In this document: piece after piece, positions 55,425 through 64,000 of the stretch
Layout: every line of letters begins with the position of its first letter
How positions within the stretch are numbered: position 1 is the stretch's first letter
Origin: Polycladidibacter hongkongensis
Lineage (GTDB): Bacteria > Pseudomonadota > Alphaproteobacteria > Rhizobiales > Stappiaceae
Direction: 5' to 3'
Assembly: GCF_001561995.1 (NCBI RefSeq)
Contig: NZ_LLWC01000008.1
Span: 124,001 to 188,000, forward strand
DNA length: 64,000 nucleotides
Translations under genes and position numbers: made by a program
Notes under the pieces: generated by a model
The model's database searches: none
Told to the model about the DNA's origin: nothing
The model's input: only the letters and a program-made list of their open reading frames with translations

Positions 55425-56822
55425 TCACTCTGGCGAGGCAAAGAGGCCACCCGGCGCACCAAACAACTGTTTTCCGCTATTGTTTCTTGTGTGCCCCGCT
55501 TGCGCACGCCCTAATGGCATCAAACTACCTGAGCCGTTCCCTGCTAACGGGCGCAAACCGCTTGGGTTATTCTGATTTGCCGCAAGTGCAAACGGATCTT
55601 TCCGCTGATGCCGATCAACCACGCTTGCCCGCTCAACAACACCACTGGGTTTTCTGTGAGGCGTGGGGACGCGCCCATCCAGACCAAGAAAATCCCGAAT
55701 TTGCCCCACAGAACGCCCCGCTCCTGCACGTACAACAAGCGGCTCATAACTGCGCAGCTTAGGTCCTAAAATTTCTTCATAAACCTTGCCCCAGTTTGTT
55801 TTAATTTTTTTGGAGCCTTCCTTTGTATAATATATGTTTACCCCGTCCGCTGCAGGGCTCCGGCTCTTAGAGTAGGCCAACATGCTGGCATTCTGCCGCT
55901 TACTACCAAAGCGGTTGACCAGCTGCTGCGCATTGGACTTGCTATTGCGCTTGCAATAGCCCTTTTCAGGCGGTGCCTTTCGGCCCTTTTCCGCAAACTG
56001 TCTGAGGTTCGGACCAGACGTTTTTTTAAAACTGCTATCCATCAGCTTGCTGGTAAATGCAGCCCGCTCCAAGGTCGATCCGGCGCCGAGCACAACCGCA
56101 ATAATTGTCCTATCGCCGCGCGTCGCTGCTGCGGCCACGTTGTAGCCAGAGTCACAGATATAACCCGTTTTTATCCCGCTCGCCCCTTCGGTGCGCAACA
56201 GGTAATCCTTGTTTCCCGAGGGCATTGTCCGTCGACCAAATCTGATGCCAGCCTGGCGCATATAACCACGGTACTGCGGAAAGTCGTTCCACAATCTTTG
56301 TGCAAGCACAGCCATATCACGAGCTGTTGTCACCTGCGCGCTATCAGGTAAACCATGCGGATTGACAAAGTGTGTGTGGCGCATCCCCAGCTCTTTGGCA
56401 TAGGCATTCATCAATACTGCGAATTCTCCTGCAGATCCGCCAATACGCTCCCCCATTGCAAAGGCAATATCATTAGCCGATTTCACCATGATCATCGCTA
56501 GCGCGTTGTCTAGCGTCACTTGGGTGCCAACTTTAAAACCCATCTTGCTGGGGGGCATAGCCAGCGCAGCCTTGGAGATAACAAGAGTATCCTGCGGGGC
56601 AATCTTACCACTCGCGAGATAGCTAAAAGCGATATAGCCAGTCATCATCTTTGTGAGAGACGCGGGATACCAACGGTCAAACGCATTGTGCTCTTGTAAT
56701 ACCTTGCCATTTCTCGCATCGATGGCAATCCATGCAGCAACGTCCGCCATCGCCTTTAACGGCAGCACAATACAAAACAACAGAAAAGAGAGGCCCCAAA
56801 CGCGCATCAACACATTCGCCAT
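55425..56822 (-). CDS. D-alanyl-D-alanine carboxypeptidase (PBP5/6-type)
   Basis: A 465-residue penicillin-binding protein from the ATG at 56822. A signal peptide (LSFLLFCIVLPLKAMA) precedes the transpeptidase-like domain with SLTK (Ser55), SAN (about 113) and KTG (about 218) motifs. After about residue 270 the protein has a long basic, low-complexity tail, including a Gly/Ser/Asn-rich end, with no membrane amphipathic anchor I can recognise. The family trims cell-wall pentapeptides. The tail makes it longer than E. coli DacA. Confidence 0.9.
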   Translation of the reverse strand: MANVLMRVWGLSFLLFCIVLPLKAMADVAAWIAIDARNGKVLQEHNAFDRWYPASLTKMMTGYIAFSYLASGKIAPQDTLVISKAALAMPPSKMGFKVGTQVTLDNALAMIMVKSANDIAFAMGERIGGSAGEFAVLMNAYAKELGMRHTHFVNPHGLPDSAQVTTARDMAVLAQRLWNDFPQYRGYMRQAGIRFGRRTMPSGNKDYLLRTEGASGIKTGYICDSGYNVAAAATRGDRTIIAVVLGAGSTLERAAFTSKLMDSSFKKTSGPNLRQFAEKGRKAPPEKGYCKRNSKSNAQQLVNRFGSKRQNASMLAYSKSRSPAADGVNIYYTKEGSKKIKTNWGKVYEEILGPKLRSYEPLVVRAGAGRSVGQIRDFLGLDGRVPTPHRKPSGVVERASVVDRHQRKDPFALAANQNNPSGLRPLAGNGSGSLMPLGRAQAGHTRNNSGKQLFGAPGGLFASPE

Positions 56823-57098
56823 GTTATTCACTCTTTGCCTGTGTTGATCGATTTCCAGATAGAGCTCAATCGGTCAATCGCTAAAAATAGCGCCTTTGCC
56901 GCAAGCAATTACCGCCGTAGAGTATAAGCCCAAAAGCGGCAGATCAATACCCTGAAATCAGGAGCTACGTGCAAAGCTAGGCGGTTTAGGCAGCCAAACA
57001 AGCTATCTCATGCAACCTTTGATCAGAATGCTCTCCGTCGCCTTGCCATCGCTCATATTGCCAATAAACTAGCAGCAACACGTTTTGGAGGATTTTTC
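56823..57098. other. Intergenic region upstream of the GST gene
   Basis: A 276-bp region between the carboxypeptidase and GST genes, which are divergent. It contains no supported gene or clear terminator. GGAGG at 57087-57091 serves the GST start. Confidence 0.4.
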
Positions 57099-57710
57099 AT
57101 GTATAAGGTCATTGGGACATATGCGAACCGTGCGCTTCGCGTCTTGTGGATGATGGAAGAACTCTCTCAGGATTTTGAGTTTATTCTGGCACAACCTCGC
57201 TCTGATGAAGCAAAGCAATACTCGCCTTTCGGCAAGGTGCCTATTCTCCAAGACGAAGATGCGATCATCACGGATTCCGTCGCCATTCTCACTTACTTAG
57301 CTGATAAACATGGCCAGTTCACTTTTCCGGCCGGAACACTCGCCCGCGCTGAGCAAGACAGCTACACTCAGTTCATTGTAGAAGAGCTGGAAGGCCCGCT
57401 ATGGACTGCCGCGAAACACAGCTTCGTGCTTCCTGAAGAATACCGCGTTCCAGAAGCAAAAAACGCATGTCGCTATGAATGGGATATTGCTATTGAGCGA
57501 TTGGAACAGCGCCTTCAGGGAAATCCTTATCTCATGGGAGACACATTTACGATCGCCGATATCCTCGTTTGTCATTGCTTGCTATGGGCTGGCAAAGCAA
57601 AATTCGAGATAAAAAGCAAAGCAGTACAAAAGTACTTAGCTGGCATATTAGCTCGGCCAGCCGCGACAAAGTGCATGTCAAAGCTCTTTAGCCAAACCAG
57701 CAAGGCCTGA
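57099..57710 (+). CDS. Glutathione S-transferase family protein
   Basis: A 203-residue GST with an N-terminal thioredoxin-like domain (SPFGKVPILQDEDAIITDSVAIL gives the cis-Pro and glutathione-binding region) and a helical C-terminal domain (NPYLMGDTFTIADILV). The usual N-terminal catalytic Ser/Tyr/Cys is replaced by an Asn/Arg-containing YANRALRV segment. Substrate unknown. It is 77 bp ahead of the DUF1761 gene. Confidence 0.88.
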   Translation: MYKVIGTYANRALRVLWMMEELSQDFEFILAQPRSDEAKQYSPFGKVPILQDEDAIITDSVAILTYLADKHGQFTFPAGTLARAEQDSYTQFIVEELEGPLWTAAKHSFVLPEEYRVPEAKNACRYEWDIAIERLEQRLQGNPYLMGDTFTIADILVCHCLLWAGKAKFEIKSKAVQKYLAGILARPAATKCMSKLFSQTSKA

Positions 57711-57787
57711 AGACCGACAACTTAGAACTATTAATTTAAAACCAAAGTATAACTAAGTATATTTATGTATCATTTTTGGAGGATGAA

Positions 57788-58198
57788 ATGACTGTATTTA
57801 GCATTTATATCCCTGCCGCTGTGACCGCGGCATTTGCCTCTTTTATTTTTGGGGCGATTTGGTATGGCGCACTTTCCAAGCAGTGGATGGCGGCAGCAAA
57901 TGTAAGTGAAGAACAAGCAGGCATGAGCTTAGCTAAAATTGTTCTTCTAATTGCATGCCAGTTGATGATCGCGGTGGTGTTGGCTCTGTTTATGACAGCG
58001 CTTGGCCAAGTTACCTTGCTTAACGGGCTCTACACTGGCGCAACTGCTTGGCTCGGCTTTGTGCTGACAACAATGGCAATCAACTACACATTTCAAAATG
58101 CGCCCTCGTCTCTCATGTTGATTGATTCTGGGCACTGGCTCATTGCCTTGATGCTGCAAGGGGCACTGTATGGCTGGATCAGCTCAACGTTTTCATGA
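57788..58198 (+). CDS. DUF1761 membrane protein
   Basis: A 136-residue four-helix membrane protein from the ATG at 57788; GGAGG five bases upstream supports it, and the ATG at 57783 is out of frame and stops at once. The DUF1761 pattern FGAIWYGALSKQWM is at the end of helix 1. Family function is unknown. A strong terminator follows. Confidence 0.85.
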   Translation: MTVFSIYIPAAVTAAFASFIFGAIWYGALSKQWMAAANVSEEQAGMSLAKIVLLIACQLMIAVVLALFMTALGQVTLLNGLYTGATAWLGFVLTTMAINYTFQNAPSSLMLIDSGHWLIALMLQGALYGWISSTFS

Positions 58199-58219
58199 AA
58201 TAAAAGTCCACATGTCTTT

Positions 58220-58240
58220 AGGGGGCCCAGCCCCCTTTTT
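58220..58240 (+). terminator. Terminator of the GST-DUF1761 unit
   Basis: AGGGGGC and GCCCCCT form a 7-bp GC stem with a CCA loop, followed by TTTTT, 21 bp after the DUF1761 stop. Confidence 0.88.
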
Positions 58241-58301
58241 AATGCCAGGCGCACATAAATCACACCCTCCCCAGCCGAAGCAGACGAAAGTTCGACGCAC
58301 T

Positions 58302-58323
58302 GCGACTGGACGTCGCAACGTCC
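58302..58323 (+). promoter_or_regulatory. Overlapping alternative hairpins before acs
   Basis: GCGAC/GTCGC (58302-58316) and GGACG/CGTCC (58308-58323) form two 5-bp hairpins that share bases and so exclude each other, 64 bases ahead of the acs start. The pair resembles a switch, but the stems are short and no recognised class fits. Confidence 0.35.
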
Positions 58324-58386
58324 GGCGATCATAATGCGCGCGGGGAACAGTAACTGGCTGCCCAGCAGCCCATGGGAGGAAATGTG

Positions 58387-60333
58387 ATGACTGGAGAAGT
58401 CTTTCCGGTACCAGCAGATATCGCCGCTAACGCTTTGGTAGACAACGACGCCTACCAAAAGCTCTACGACCAATCCATCAAGGATCCCGATGCATTTTGG
58501 GGCGAGCATGGCAAGCGCATCGACTGGATCAAGCCTTACACCAAGGTTAAAAATACATCCTACGATTATCACAATGTCGATATTAAGTGGTTTGAAGATG
58601 GGACTTTGAATGTCTCAGCCAATTGCATTGATCGCCACTTGCAAGAGCGCGGCGACCAACCGGCAATTATTTGGGAAGGTGATGACCCGAGCGAGCACAA
58701 AATCATCACCTACAAAGAGCTGTCTGAAGAAGTAAACCGCTTTGCTAATATGCTGCGCGCCAATGGTGTTGCAAAAGGTGATCGGGTTACTGTCTACATG
58801 CCGATGATCCCAGAGGCCGCCTACGCGATGCTCGCTTGCGCACGTATCGGAGCAGTTCACTCAGTCGTGTTCGGTGGTTTTTCTCCAGACAGCCTTGCAG
58901 GACGCATTGAAGATTGTGCCTCCCGCTATGTCATCACAGCTGATGAAGGCCTGCGCGGAGGGCGCAAAGTGCCACTAAAAGACAACACCGATAAAGCGAT
59001 CGAGCGGTGCGGCGGTGTCGACAAAGTTTTCGTTGTGAAGCGCACAGGCGGCGTTGTCCCAATGCAGGAAGGGCGCGATGTTTGGGTGCATGAGGAAACG
59101 GCAAAGGTTTCGGCAGATTGCCCGGTTGAGGAAGTAAACGCAGAAGACCCGCTCTTCATTCTGTATACCTCAGGCTCAACCGGCAGCCCAAAAGGTGTCT
59201 TACACACCTCCGGCGGCTACCTCGTTTATGCCTCTATGACGCACCAGTACGTCTTTGATTATAAACCCGGCGAGGTCTACTGGTGTACTGCAGATGTGGG
59301 TTGGGTCACAGGCCACAGCTACATCCTCTATGGCCCGCTTGCCAATGGCGCCACAACATTGATGTTTGAGGGCGTGCCAACCTACCCTAACGCTTCTCGC
59401 TTCTGGCAGGTTTGCGATAAACACAACGTCAGCATCTTCTACACAGCCCCAACTGCAATCCGTGCCCTAATGGGCGCAGGTGATGAGTTTGTAACCAAAA
59501 CCAGCCGCAAGTCCCTCCGTATTCTCGGCTCTGTCGGTGAGCCAATCAACCCGGAAGCATGGAGTTGGTACCACAACGTTGTTGGCGAAGGTCGCTGTCC
59601 AATCGTTGACACTTGGTGGCAAACAGAGACCGGCGGTATTTTGATTACGCCGCTGCCGGGCGCAACTGCACTTAAGCCCGGCTCGGCAACGCGACCCTTC
59701 TTCGGCGTCGAGCCTGCTATTGTCGATGCAGAAGGCAATTTCCTTGATGGCGCAACCGAAGGTAACCTTGTCATTAAAGACAGCTGGCCTGGGCAGATGC
59801 GCACTGTTTATGGCGATCATGAGCGCTTCGTTCAAACCTACTTCGCAACCTATAAGGGCCTCTACTTCACTGGCGATGGTTGCCGCCGCGACGAAGATGG
59901 CTACTACTGGATCACAGGCCGCGTGGATGATGTCATCAACGTATCAGGCCACCGCATGGGCACAGCAGAAGTTGAAAGCGCGCTCGTATCGCATGAGAAA
60001 GTCTCCGAGGCGGCTGTGGTGGGTTACCCGCACGACATCAAGGGCCAAGGCATCTATGCCTATGTCACCTTGATGGAAGGCGAAGAGCCTTCAGAAGCCC
60101 TGCAAAAAGAGCTCGTCAAACATGTTCGGGCCGAAATCGGACCAATCGCCTCACCAGATCTCATCCAGTTTGCACCTGGTCTTCCAAAAACGCGTTCGGG
60201 CAAAATCATGCGCCGCATTCTGCGTAAAATCGCCGAGGATAGCTTTGAAAATCTGGGCGACACGTCAACACTGGCTGATCCAACCGTTGTCGGTGATCTG
60301 ATTGATAACCGGCAAAATAGGCAGGAAGCCTAG
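58387..60333 (+). CDS. acs: Acetyl-CoA synthetase
   Basis: A 648-residue AMP-forming acetyl-CoA ligase from the ATG at 58387, with GGGAGGA six bases upstream; 58372 lies within that element. Core motif [11 protein letters not shown] binds ATP, and the acetylation-controlled catalytic Lys is in [15 protein letters not shown] (Pat/CobB target). It activates acetate to acetyl-CoA. A strong terminator follows. Its end is convergent with the TadG pair. Confidence 0.96.
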   Translation: MTGEVFPVPADIAANALVDNDAYQKLYDQSIKDPDAFWGEHGKRIDWIKPYTKVKNTSYDYHNVDIKWFEDGTLNVSANCIDRHLQERGDQPAIIWEGDDPSEHKIITYKELSEEVNRFANMLRANGVAKGDRVTVYMPMIPEAAYAMLACARIGAVHSVVFGGFSPDSLAGRIEDCASRYVITADEGLRGGRKVPLKDNTDKAIERCGGVDKVFVVKRTGGVVPMQEGRDVWVHEETAKVSADCPVEEVNAEDPLFILYTSGSTGSPKGVLHTSGGYLVYASMTHQYVFDYKPGEVYWCTADVGWVTGHSYILYGPLANGATTLMFEGVPTYPNASRFWQVCDKHNVSIFYTAPTAIRALMGAGDEFVTKTSRKSLRILGSVGEPINPEAWSWYHNVVGEGRCPIVDTWWQTETGGILITPLPGATALKPGSATRPFFGVEPAIVDAEGNFLDGATEGNLVIKDSWPGQMRTVYGDHERFVQTYFATYKGLYFTGDGCRRDEDGYYWITGRVDDVINVSGHRMGTAEVESALVSHEKVSEAAVVGYPHDIKGQGIYAYVTLMEGEEPSEALQKELVKHVRAEIGPIASPDLIQFAPGLPKTRSGKIMRRILRKIAEDSFENLGDTSTLADPTVVGDLIDNRQNRQEA

Positions 60334-60361
60334 AGCTTGCTAGCAAAACATAACTTGATAC

Positions 60362-60390
60362 AAAAAAGGGGGCCTGTGGCCCCCTTTTTT
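60362..60390. terminator. Bidirectional terminator between acs and the TadG gene
   Basis: A perfect 13-bp stem (AAAAAAGGGGGCC with its complement) with a TGT loop. It has T-runs on both strands, so it can stop both convergent genes. Confidence 0.92.
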
Positions 60391-60396
60391 CAGGCT

Positions 60397-61737
60397 TTAT
60401 CGAGATAAGAATAGCTCCGATAATCTGGCGCCGATCACTTCAAACATCTGCACCAAATCGCTCTTATCTCTTGCAAAGAAATGATAGCTGGGGCCCGTTG
60501 CACAGTCTTTTAAAACTTGTTCCGCTGCTTTTGCGCTAGTTGTGTTCCTAGTTGTTTTATAAAACAGCGTATAGACATCAATATCCCGTTTCTTCATTTC
60601 CTCGCATACGCGCAGCCCACGCGCATTTGAAATGCTCGTCGCATCGCCGGAGTAATTGCGCCCAAACCAAGTTTTATTGTTCTTGTAAAAATATGTTACA
60701 AATTGTCCATCAGTCATAAATATCAGTATTTTACGGGTACTTTTGTCACTGTAGCTTTTGGGTTTAGCGGCTCCCCAAAAGCTGCCCCAGCTAGGTGAAA
60801 GTGCCAGATAACCCCAATTCAACCCCGTATGTCCCGCAGTATAACCTGTTGCCTTGAAAGACTTTATTCGTCTTTCAAGTTGCGCGCGATCTTGGGTTAA
60901 CCCCTGCACTTGAGTGCTGGGACATCCGCTCCTCATAACCCCGAAATAGCTTTTCTTTTTACCAGGATCCGCTCCACCGTAAAAATAGTTGTCTTTTGGA
61001 TTAAAGTTCCATTTTTTCTCGGCCTTGCTCGCCTTGAGACTTGAGCGTCGCTCCAATGCACAAACACTCGTATAGCTACGCATGTTAAAATCAGGATCAA
61101 GGACTTTCCTTGTCTCTTTGTTTACGGGCAATCGCACCCCTGCGCTGTAGGGTATAATTGCCACCTTAGCACGCAGCTTGTCTCTAGGAATATCGCTGGG
61201 TAAAACTTGAGCAATAAGCTGCTCTACACCGTTCTGAAGACTTTTCACATGACTATTCATCGATCCGGTCAAATCAACCACTACTGAAATTTCTAGGTCC
61301 GGTGTTCCATATTCAGCGCGCGTGTCAGAAACCACGGTCAGCGTATCAAGGTCGTCCTCCCCGCTTATCATGTTCAGAACGCGGATAAAGTAAGTGGGAA
61401 CTTTGGCTTTGCCTTGAGCGTCAATTGTACTTTCCACAAAGTCAAACTGCACATCAGAGATACTATACCAAACACTTGATGGCAGCTTACCGGTCATGGC
61501 AGCGTTAAATGCATCCTCAAAATCTTTTAGGGCCTTAGTACGATCTTTCTTGTAGTAACGGATGTTACCGATAACCTGCAAGGCCGCAACATCCAGCGCT
61601 TGCGCTACTTTCTGCTTCGCAGCAAACGCACGGCCAAAATCAATACTCGCACCAGCAATAGCAATTAGCACGACGATCATTAGCGCGGTTATTGGCGCCA
61701 CAACCCCACGCTCATCCCTGAAAAACAGCATCAGCAC
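60397..61737 (-). CDS. TadE/TadG-like pilus protein with vWA domain (copy 1)
   Basis: A 446-residue membrane protein. It starts at a GTG (61737) with AGGG six bases upstream. The N-terminal segment (ERGVVAPITALMIVVLIAIAGASIDFGRA) is the TadE/TadG membrane anchor and is followed by an extracytoplasmic region. A von Willebrand factor A domain follows, with a MIDAS loop DLTGSM, the ILIFMTDGQF strand and the FARDKSDL end. TadG proteins assist Flp pilus assembly. No other tad/flp gene is in the window. Copy 2 lies 186 bp upstream. Confidence 0.85.
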   Translation of the reverse strand: MLMLFFRDERGVVAPITALMIVVLIAIAGASIDFGRAFAAKQKVAQALDVAALQVIGNIRYYKKDRTKALKDFEDAFNAAMTGKLPSSVWYSISDVQFDFVESTIDAQGKAKVPTYFIRVLNMISGEDDLDTLTVVSDTRAEYGTPDLEISVVVDLTGSMNSHVKSLQNGVEQLIAQVLPSDIPRDKLRAKVAIIPYSAGVRLPVNKETRKVLDPDFNMRSYTSVCALERRSSLKASKAEKKWNFNPKDNYFYGGADPGKKKSYFGVMRSGCPSTQVQGLTQDRAQLERRIKSFKATGYTAGHTGLNWGYLALSPSWGSFWGAAKPKSYSDKSTRKILIFMTDGQFVTYFYKNNKTWFGRNYSGDATSISNARGLRVCEEMKKRDIDVYTLFYKTTRNTTSAKAAEQVLKDCATGPSYHFFARDKSDLVQMFEVIGARLSELFLSR

Positions 61738-61923
61738 ATTTTACCCTACGGAAAATTATAGGATAATTGTGCAAGTCACACTAGAGAAACACAATAAACA
61801 TGAGGTATGTTAGGATACTGTGACTATATATCCCTCTTACCTAGTTATTTTAATTAAATTTTTATTTTTACCTAAGATCCACAACGTATACATTATTATC
61901 CTTAGCACGAGAATCGGCGCACA
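61738..61923. other. AT-rich gap between the two TadG-like genes
   Basis: These 186 bp are clearly richer in A and T than the genes on either side. I see no gene and no strong hairpin. The GTG start of copy 1 with an AGGG element lies at the left edge. It may contain a promoter. Confidence 0.35.
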
Positions 61924-63294
61924 TTACTTTGAAAGATGTAGATGGGTCAGTCGCGAACCAAACATCTCAAATGCCGAAACAAGCTCTTTGGACTTATTGG
62001 CATAAATGTAGTTTTGGGGATCAGTTGCGCATTCCTTTAATATTCGCTCGGTGTTGCTGCCCTTCAACGCACCACGCCCGCTATTGTCAAATGCAAGTGT
62101 AAACAATTCAATTCCGTCTTTTCTAATCTCGGCACATACCTCCTGCACGCGAAATTCAGCAAGTTTTCTGCTTCCGCTAAACATTATTTTCATCGCCCAG
62201 TCCCAATTGTTTGCATGTCCGCGCTTCTGGTATGTGTAAGAGTTAAACTCCCCATCAGTCATGAAGATGATCGCCTTACGAACACTCTGATCTGAATAAT
62301 CTGAAGGTCGACTTTGAGCTGAACCATAACTCGCCCAAAAGTCACCCCATTTTGGCGAAAGCGTAAAGTACCCCCAGTTTAAACCTGCATGACCAGCCGT
62401 CGTTCCTATATTAGCCAGTTCATCAGCCTTACTAAGCAGTGCACCCTTTCTACTGGTAAGCGGCAAAACCTCCGCCCTAGGGCACGGAGAGTGCAAAAAG
62501 TGACTAAAATAGGCTACTTTTCCCCTATTTATAACATTCCCCGAATACGTGTATTCATCTGTAGGGTTAAAGTTGTTATGCTTTCCTCTCCTACTTGAAC
62601 TCAAATCCTCAAGCCGCTCGATGACACAGATTTTGCCGTCCTTTGGCTTTTTTTCACCAAGAATAGCCGCAGACTTTTTGTAGTCTAGCTGCACACCGGA
62701 AGAATACGGAACAATCGACATACGAACCCGTAACTTCTCAGCGTATCTGCTTTCTCGAATGAGTTGCTCAATGAGCAGCTTTGATGCCCTTTTTAGGCTT
62801 GGAATATCTTGTCGCATTGAACTTGTCACATCCACAACAAGGGCTAGCTCTAGATTTGCTGTCCCAACTTCTGCTCTGGAGTCTACAGCAACGGTCAGAT
62901 GGTCATGCTTGCTGGATCTGTCCAAAAGATTAAGCAAGCGCATAAAATAGGTAGGAACATCGGCAGATGTACGGGCAGTGAGCTTCGCCTGATTGTTGCT
63001 GAATTCAAAATAGTCAAGTTTAGGAGAGATGCCCTCTTCTAACTTGCTGGCCAAGCTGGTTTTGAAGTATTCCCTAAAATCAACCTCTGCCTTTTGTTGA
63101 TGATATTCGTATTTGCGTACATCTTTCACAACAACCAAGGTTGCGTAGTCTAGCGCGTATTGAAGCTGGCGCTTTGCGTTTACAGCTCGGGCAAAGTCGA
63201 TTCCAAAACCAGCAATCACAATCAGGACAACAGCCATGAGTGCAAAAATTGGTGCAACAGCCCCGCGTTCACTTCCTACAAATGCGTACAACAT
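61924..63294 (-). CDS. TadE/TadG-like pilus protein with vWA domain (copy 2)
   Basis: A 456-residue paralogue of copy 1, with the same layout: N-terminal anchor SERGAVAPIFALMAVVLIVIAGFGIDFARA, then a vWA domain with a MIDAS loop DVTSSM, and IIFMTDGEFNSYTYQKRG. Both proteins share many matched segments but have clearly diverged, so this is an old tandem duplication. The MIDAS signature changes from TGS to TSS, which can still coordinate metal. Upstream lies AT-rich DNA to the HNH gene. Confidence 0.85.
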   Translation of the reverse strand: MLYAFVGSERGAVAPIFALMAVVLIVIAGFGIDFARAVNAKRQLQYALDYATLVVVKDVRKYEYHQQKAEVDFREYFKTSLASKLEEGISPKLDYFEFSNNQAKLTARTSADVPTYFMRLLNLLDRSSKHDHLTVAVDSRAEVGTANLELALVVDVTSSMRQDIPSLKRASKLLIEQLIRESRYAEKLRVRMSIVPYSSGVQLDYKKSAAILGEKKPKDGKICVIERLEDLSSSRRGKHNNFNPTDEYTYSGNVINRGKVAYFSHFLHSPCPRAEVLPLTSRKGALLSKADELANIGTTAGHAGLNWGYFTLSPKWGDFWASYGSAQSRPSDYSDQSVRKAIIFMTDGEFNSYTYQKRGHANNWDWAMKIMFSGSRKLAEFRVQEVCAEIRKDGIELFTLAFDNSGRGALKGSNTERILKECATDPQNYIYANKSKELVSAFEMFGSRLTHLHLSK

Positions 63295-63549
63295 CGCTAG
63301 TATCTTCTATTTTATATATGTTTCTCCCATATAATATTCATCATTTATTCTATGTTAAATAGAATTTTATTTATAAAGCAACCTTGCATTTATTACAGAT
63401 ATGGTAAATATAGTATACCTATAAATCGTGAACAAAACCCCTCTACAAGAAAACTCGACTATGTCGAAAAGTAAACGAAGGCATCCAATAACTACACTTT
63501 TGCAAATTAATGCAGAGATCACTTAAAGTGAATTGCATTTTTTCGCAGC
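63295..63549. other. AT-rich gap before the HNH gene
   Basis: These 255 bp are strongly AT-rich and contain no supported gene. I see a few TTAA-like tetramers but none spaced as CtrA boxes, and no clear terminator. Confidence 0.35.
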
Positions 63550-64000
63550 TCACGGATCTAGCTCGGTATCCCAATACAAGAAATCGAGCCAACTCTCGTG
63601 GAGGTAGTTTGGCGGAAACAGCCGTCCATTGTTATGCAAACTATGCACCGACGGCATAAAAGGCATTTGGCGCGGCTTCATATTCATTTCTTGCCAAGAC
63701 TTGTTTGCCTTACGAAGATTACACGGCGAGCAAGCGGTAATCACGTTGTCCCAAGTCGTCAGCCCGCCCTTGGAGCGAGGGATTAAGTGATCAAACGTCA
63801 GATCATGGGGCGAGCCGCAGTACTGACACTCAAATTTATCACGCAAAAACACGTTAAAACGGGTAAAGGCGGGATATCGTTGTGCCTCCACATAGGTTTT
63901 TAGCGCAACAACGCTAGGCAGGCGAAAAGAAAAACTTGGGCTGCGCACAGAGACATCGTATTCAGAAACAATGCTTACACGATCCAAAAACACGGCTTTC
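63550..64000 (-). CDS. HNH endonuclease, 5' end cut by the window edge
   Basis: This open frame continues past the right edge: the codons before the apparent GTG at 63993 read Lys-Ala, in the family consensus, so the true start lies outside. The visible part has a CxxC zinc pair (CQYC), the HNH core FDHLIPRSKGGLTTWDN and a second CxxC (CSPC) followed by N and K. This small HNH family is common in alphaproteobacteria and its cellular role is unknown; it is not a restriction system by context. Confidence 0.86.
   Translation of the reverse strand, partial: KAVFLDRVSIVSEYDVSVRSPSFSFRLPSVVALKTYVEAQRYPAFTRFNVFLRDKFECQYCGSPHDLTFDHLIPRSKGGLTTWDNVITACSPCNLRKANKSWQEMNMKPRQMPFMPSVHSLHNNGRLFPPNYLHESWLDFLYWDTELDP

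Noticed and set aside
63550-63993. Complete 147-residue HNH protein starting at 63993
   Set aside because: The preceding in-frame codons extend past the window in family-like sequence, so the gene is cut at the edge.

Overview
This 64 kb window is a gene-dense chromosomal segment of an alphaproteobacterium. The best fit is the order Hyphomicrobiales (rhizobia and relatives), perhaps a marine Stappiaceae/Pseudovibrio-like lineage. That placement is inference from gene content and gene order: the ccmABCDG cluster, htpX-rsmB-heparinase-purH, tlpA/argH-lptM-lysA-TIGR02302, adenosyltransferase-etfB-etfA-hbd, a CpdR regulator and a CtrA-type box. Base composition looks even and moderate in GC. I see no insertion sequences, prophage, CRISPR array, rRNA or tRNA gene. 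The window is core genome, with an accessory flavour only at the right end (two AT-flanked TadG-like genes and a cut HNH endonuclease gene).

Region 1-8 kb: the tail of a farnesyl-diphosphate synthase gene, an AlkA-type DNA glycosylase, glutamyl-Q tRNA(Asp) synthetase, an AEC permease, a soluble histidine kinase, a PAP2 phosphatase, a low-molecular-weight tyrosine phosphatase, TusA, and the nitrogen-regulated glnK-amtB pair behind a sigma-54-like promoter. Region 8-20 kb: a HAD-like protein, an orphan UgpE permease, a CDF cation exporter, a DUF1223 thioredoxin-like protein, the cytochrome c maturation genes ccmA-B-C-D-G, purH, a heparinase II/III protein and rsmB.

Region 20-29 kb: htpX, a divergent SDHAF4-family gene, a structured gene-free stretch, an aminotransferase, ftsK, lolA, a stand-alone cyanophycin-synthetase-like ATP-grasp enzyme and a second AEC permease. 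Region 29-40 kb: DUF1737, a CitE-like lyase, an EamA exporter, a GNAT, a DUF2125 protein, ChaC, plsC, a YdcF protein, ftsEX (with a CtrA-type box upstream), a zinc-ribbon protein, hpt and cpdR.

Region 40-58 kb: the TIGR02302 coiled-coil membrane protein, lysA-lptM-argH with divergent tlpA, tesB, a UbiH-type hydroxylase, an SDR, tspO, a twin-helix protein, cob(I)alamin adenosyltransferase, etfBA, hbd, a His-rich CobW GTPase, a D-Ala-D-Ala carboxypeptidase, a GST and a DUF1761 protein. Region 58-64 kb: acs, two tandem TadG-like von Willebrand proteins and an HNH nuclease gene running off the edge.

Functional themes are envelope and division (ftsK, ftsEX, lolA, lptM, plsC, dacA-like), cytochrome c biogenesis and thiol redox (ccm, tlpA, DUF1223), amino-acid and purine synthesis (lysA, argH, dapC-like, purH, hpt) and acyl-CoA/acetate metabolism (etfBA, hbd, tesB, acs). 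I found no clear, wholly new multi-gene system. The most interesting leads are the hairpin-rich 21.6-22.0 kb stretch, the orphan ATP-grasp enzyme, the tandem TadG-like pair, the acidic secreted protein sharing the amtB terminator, and several untranslated-region hairpins.
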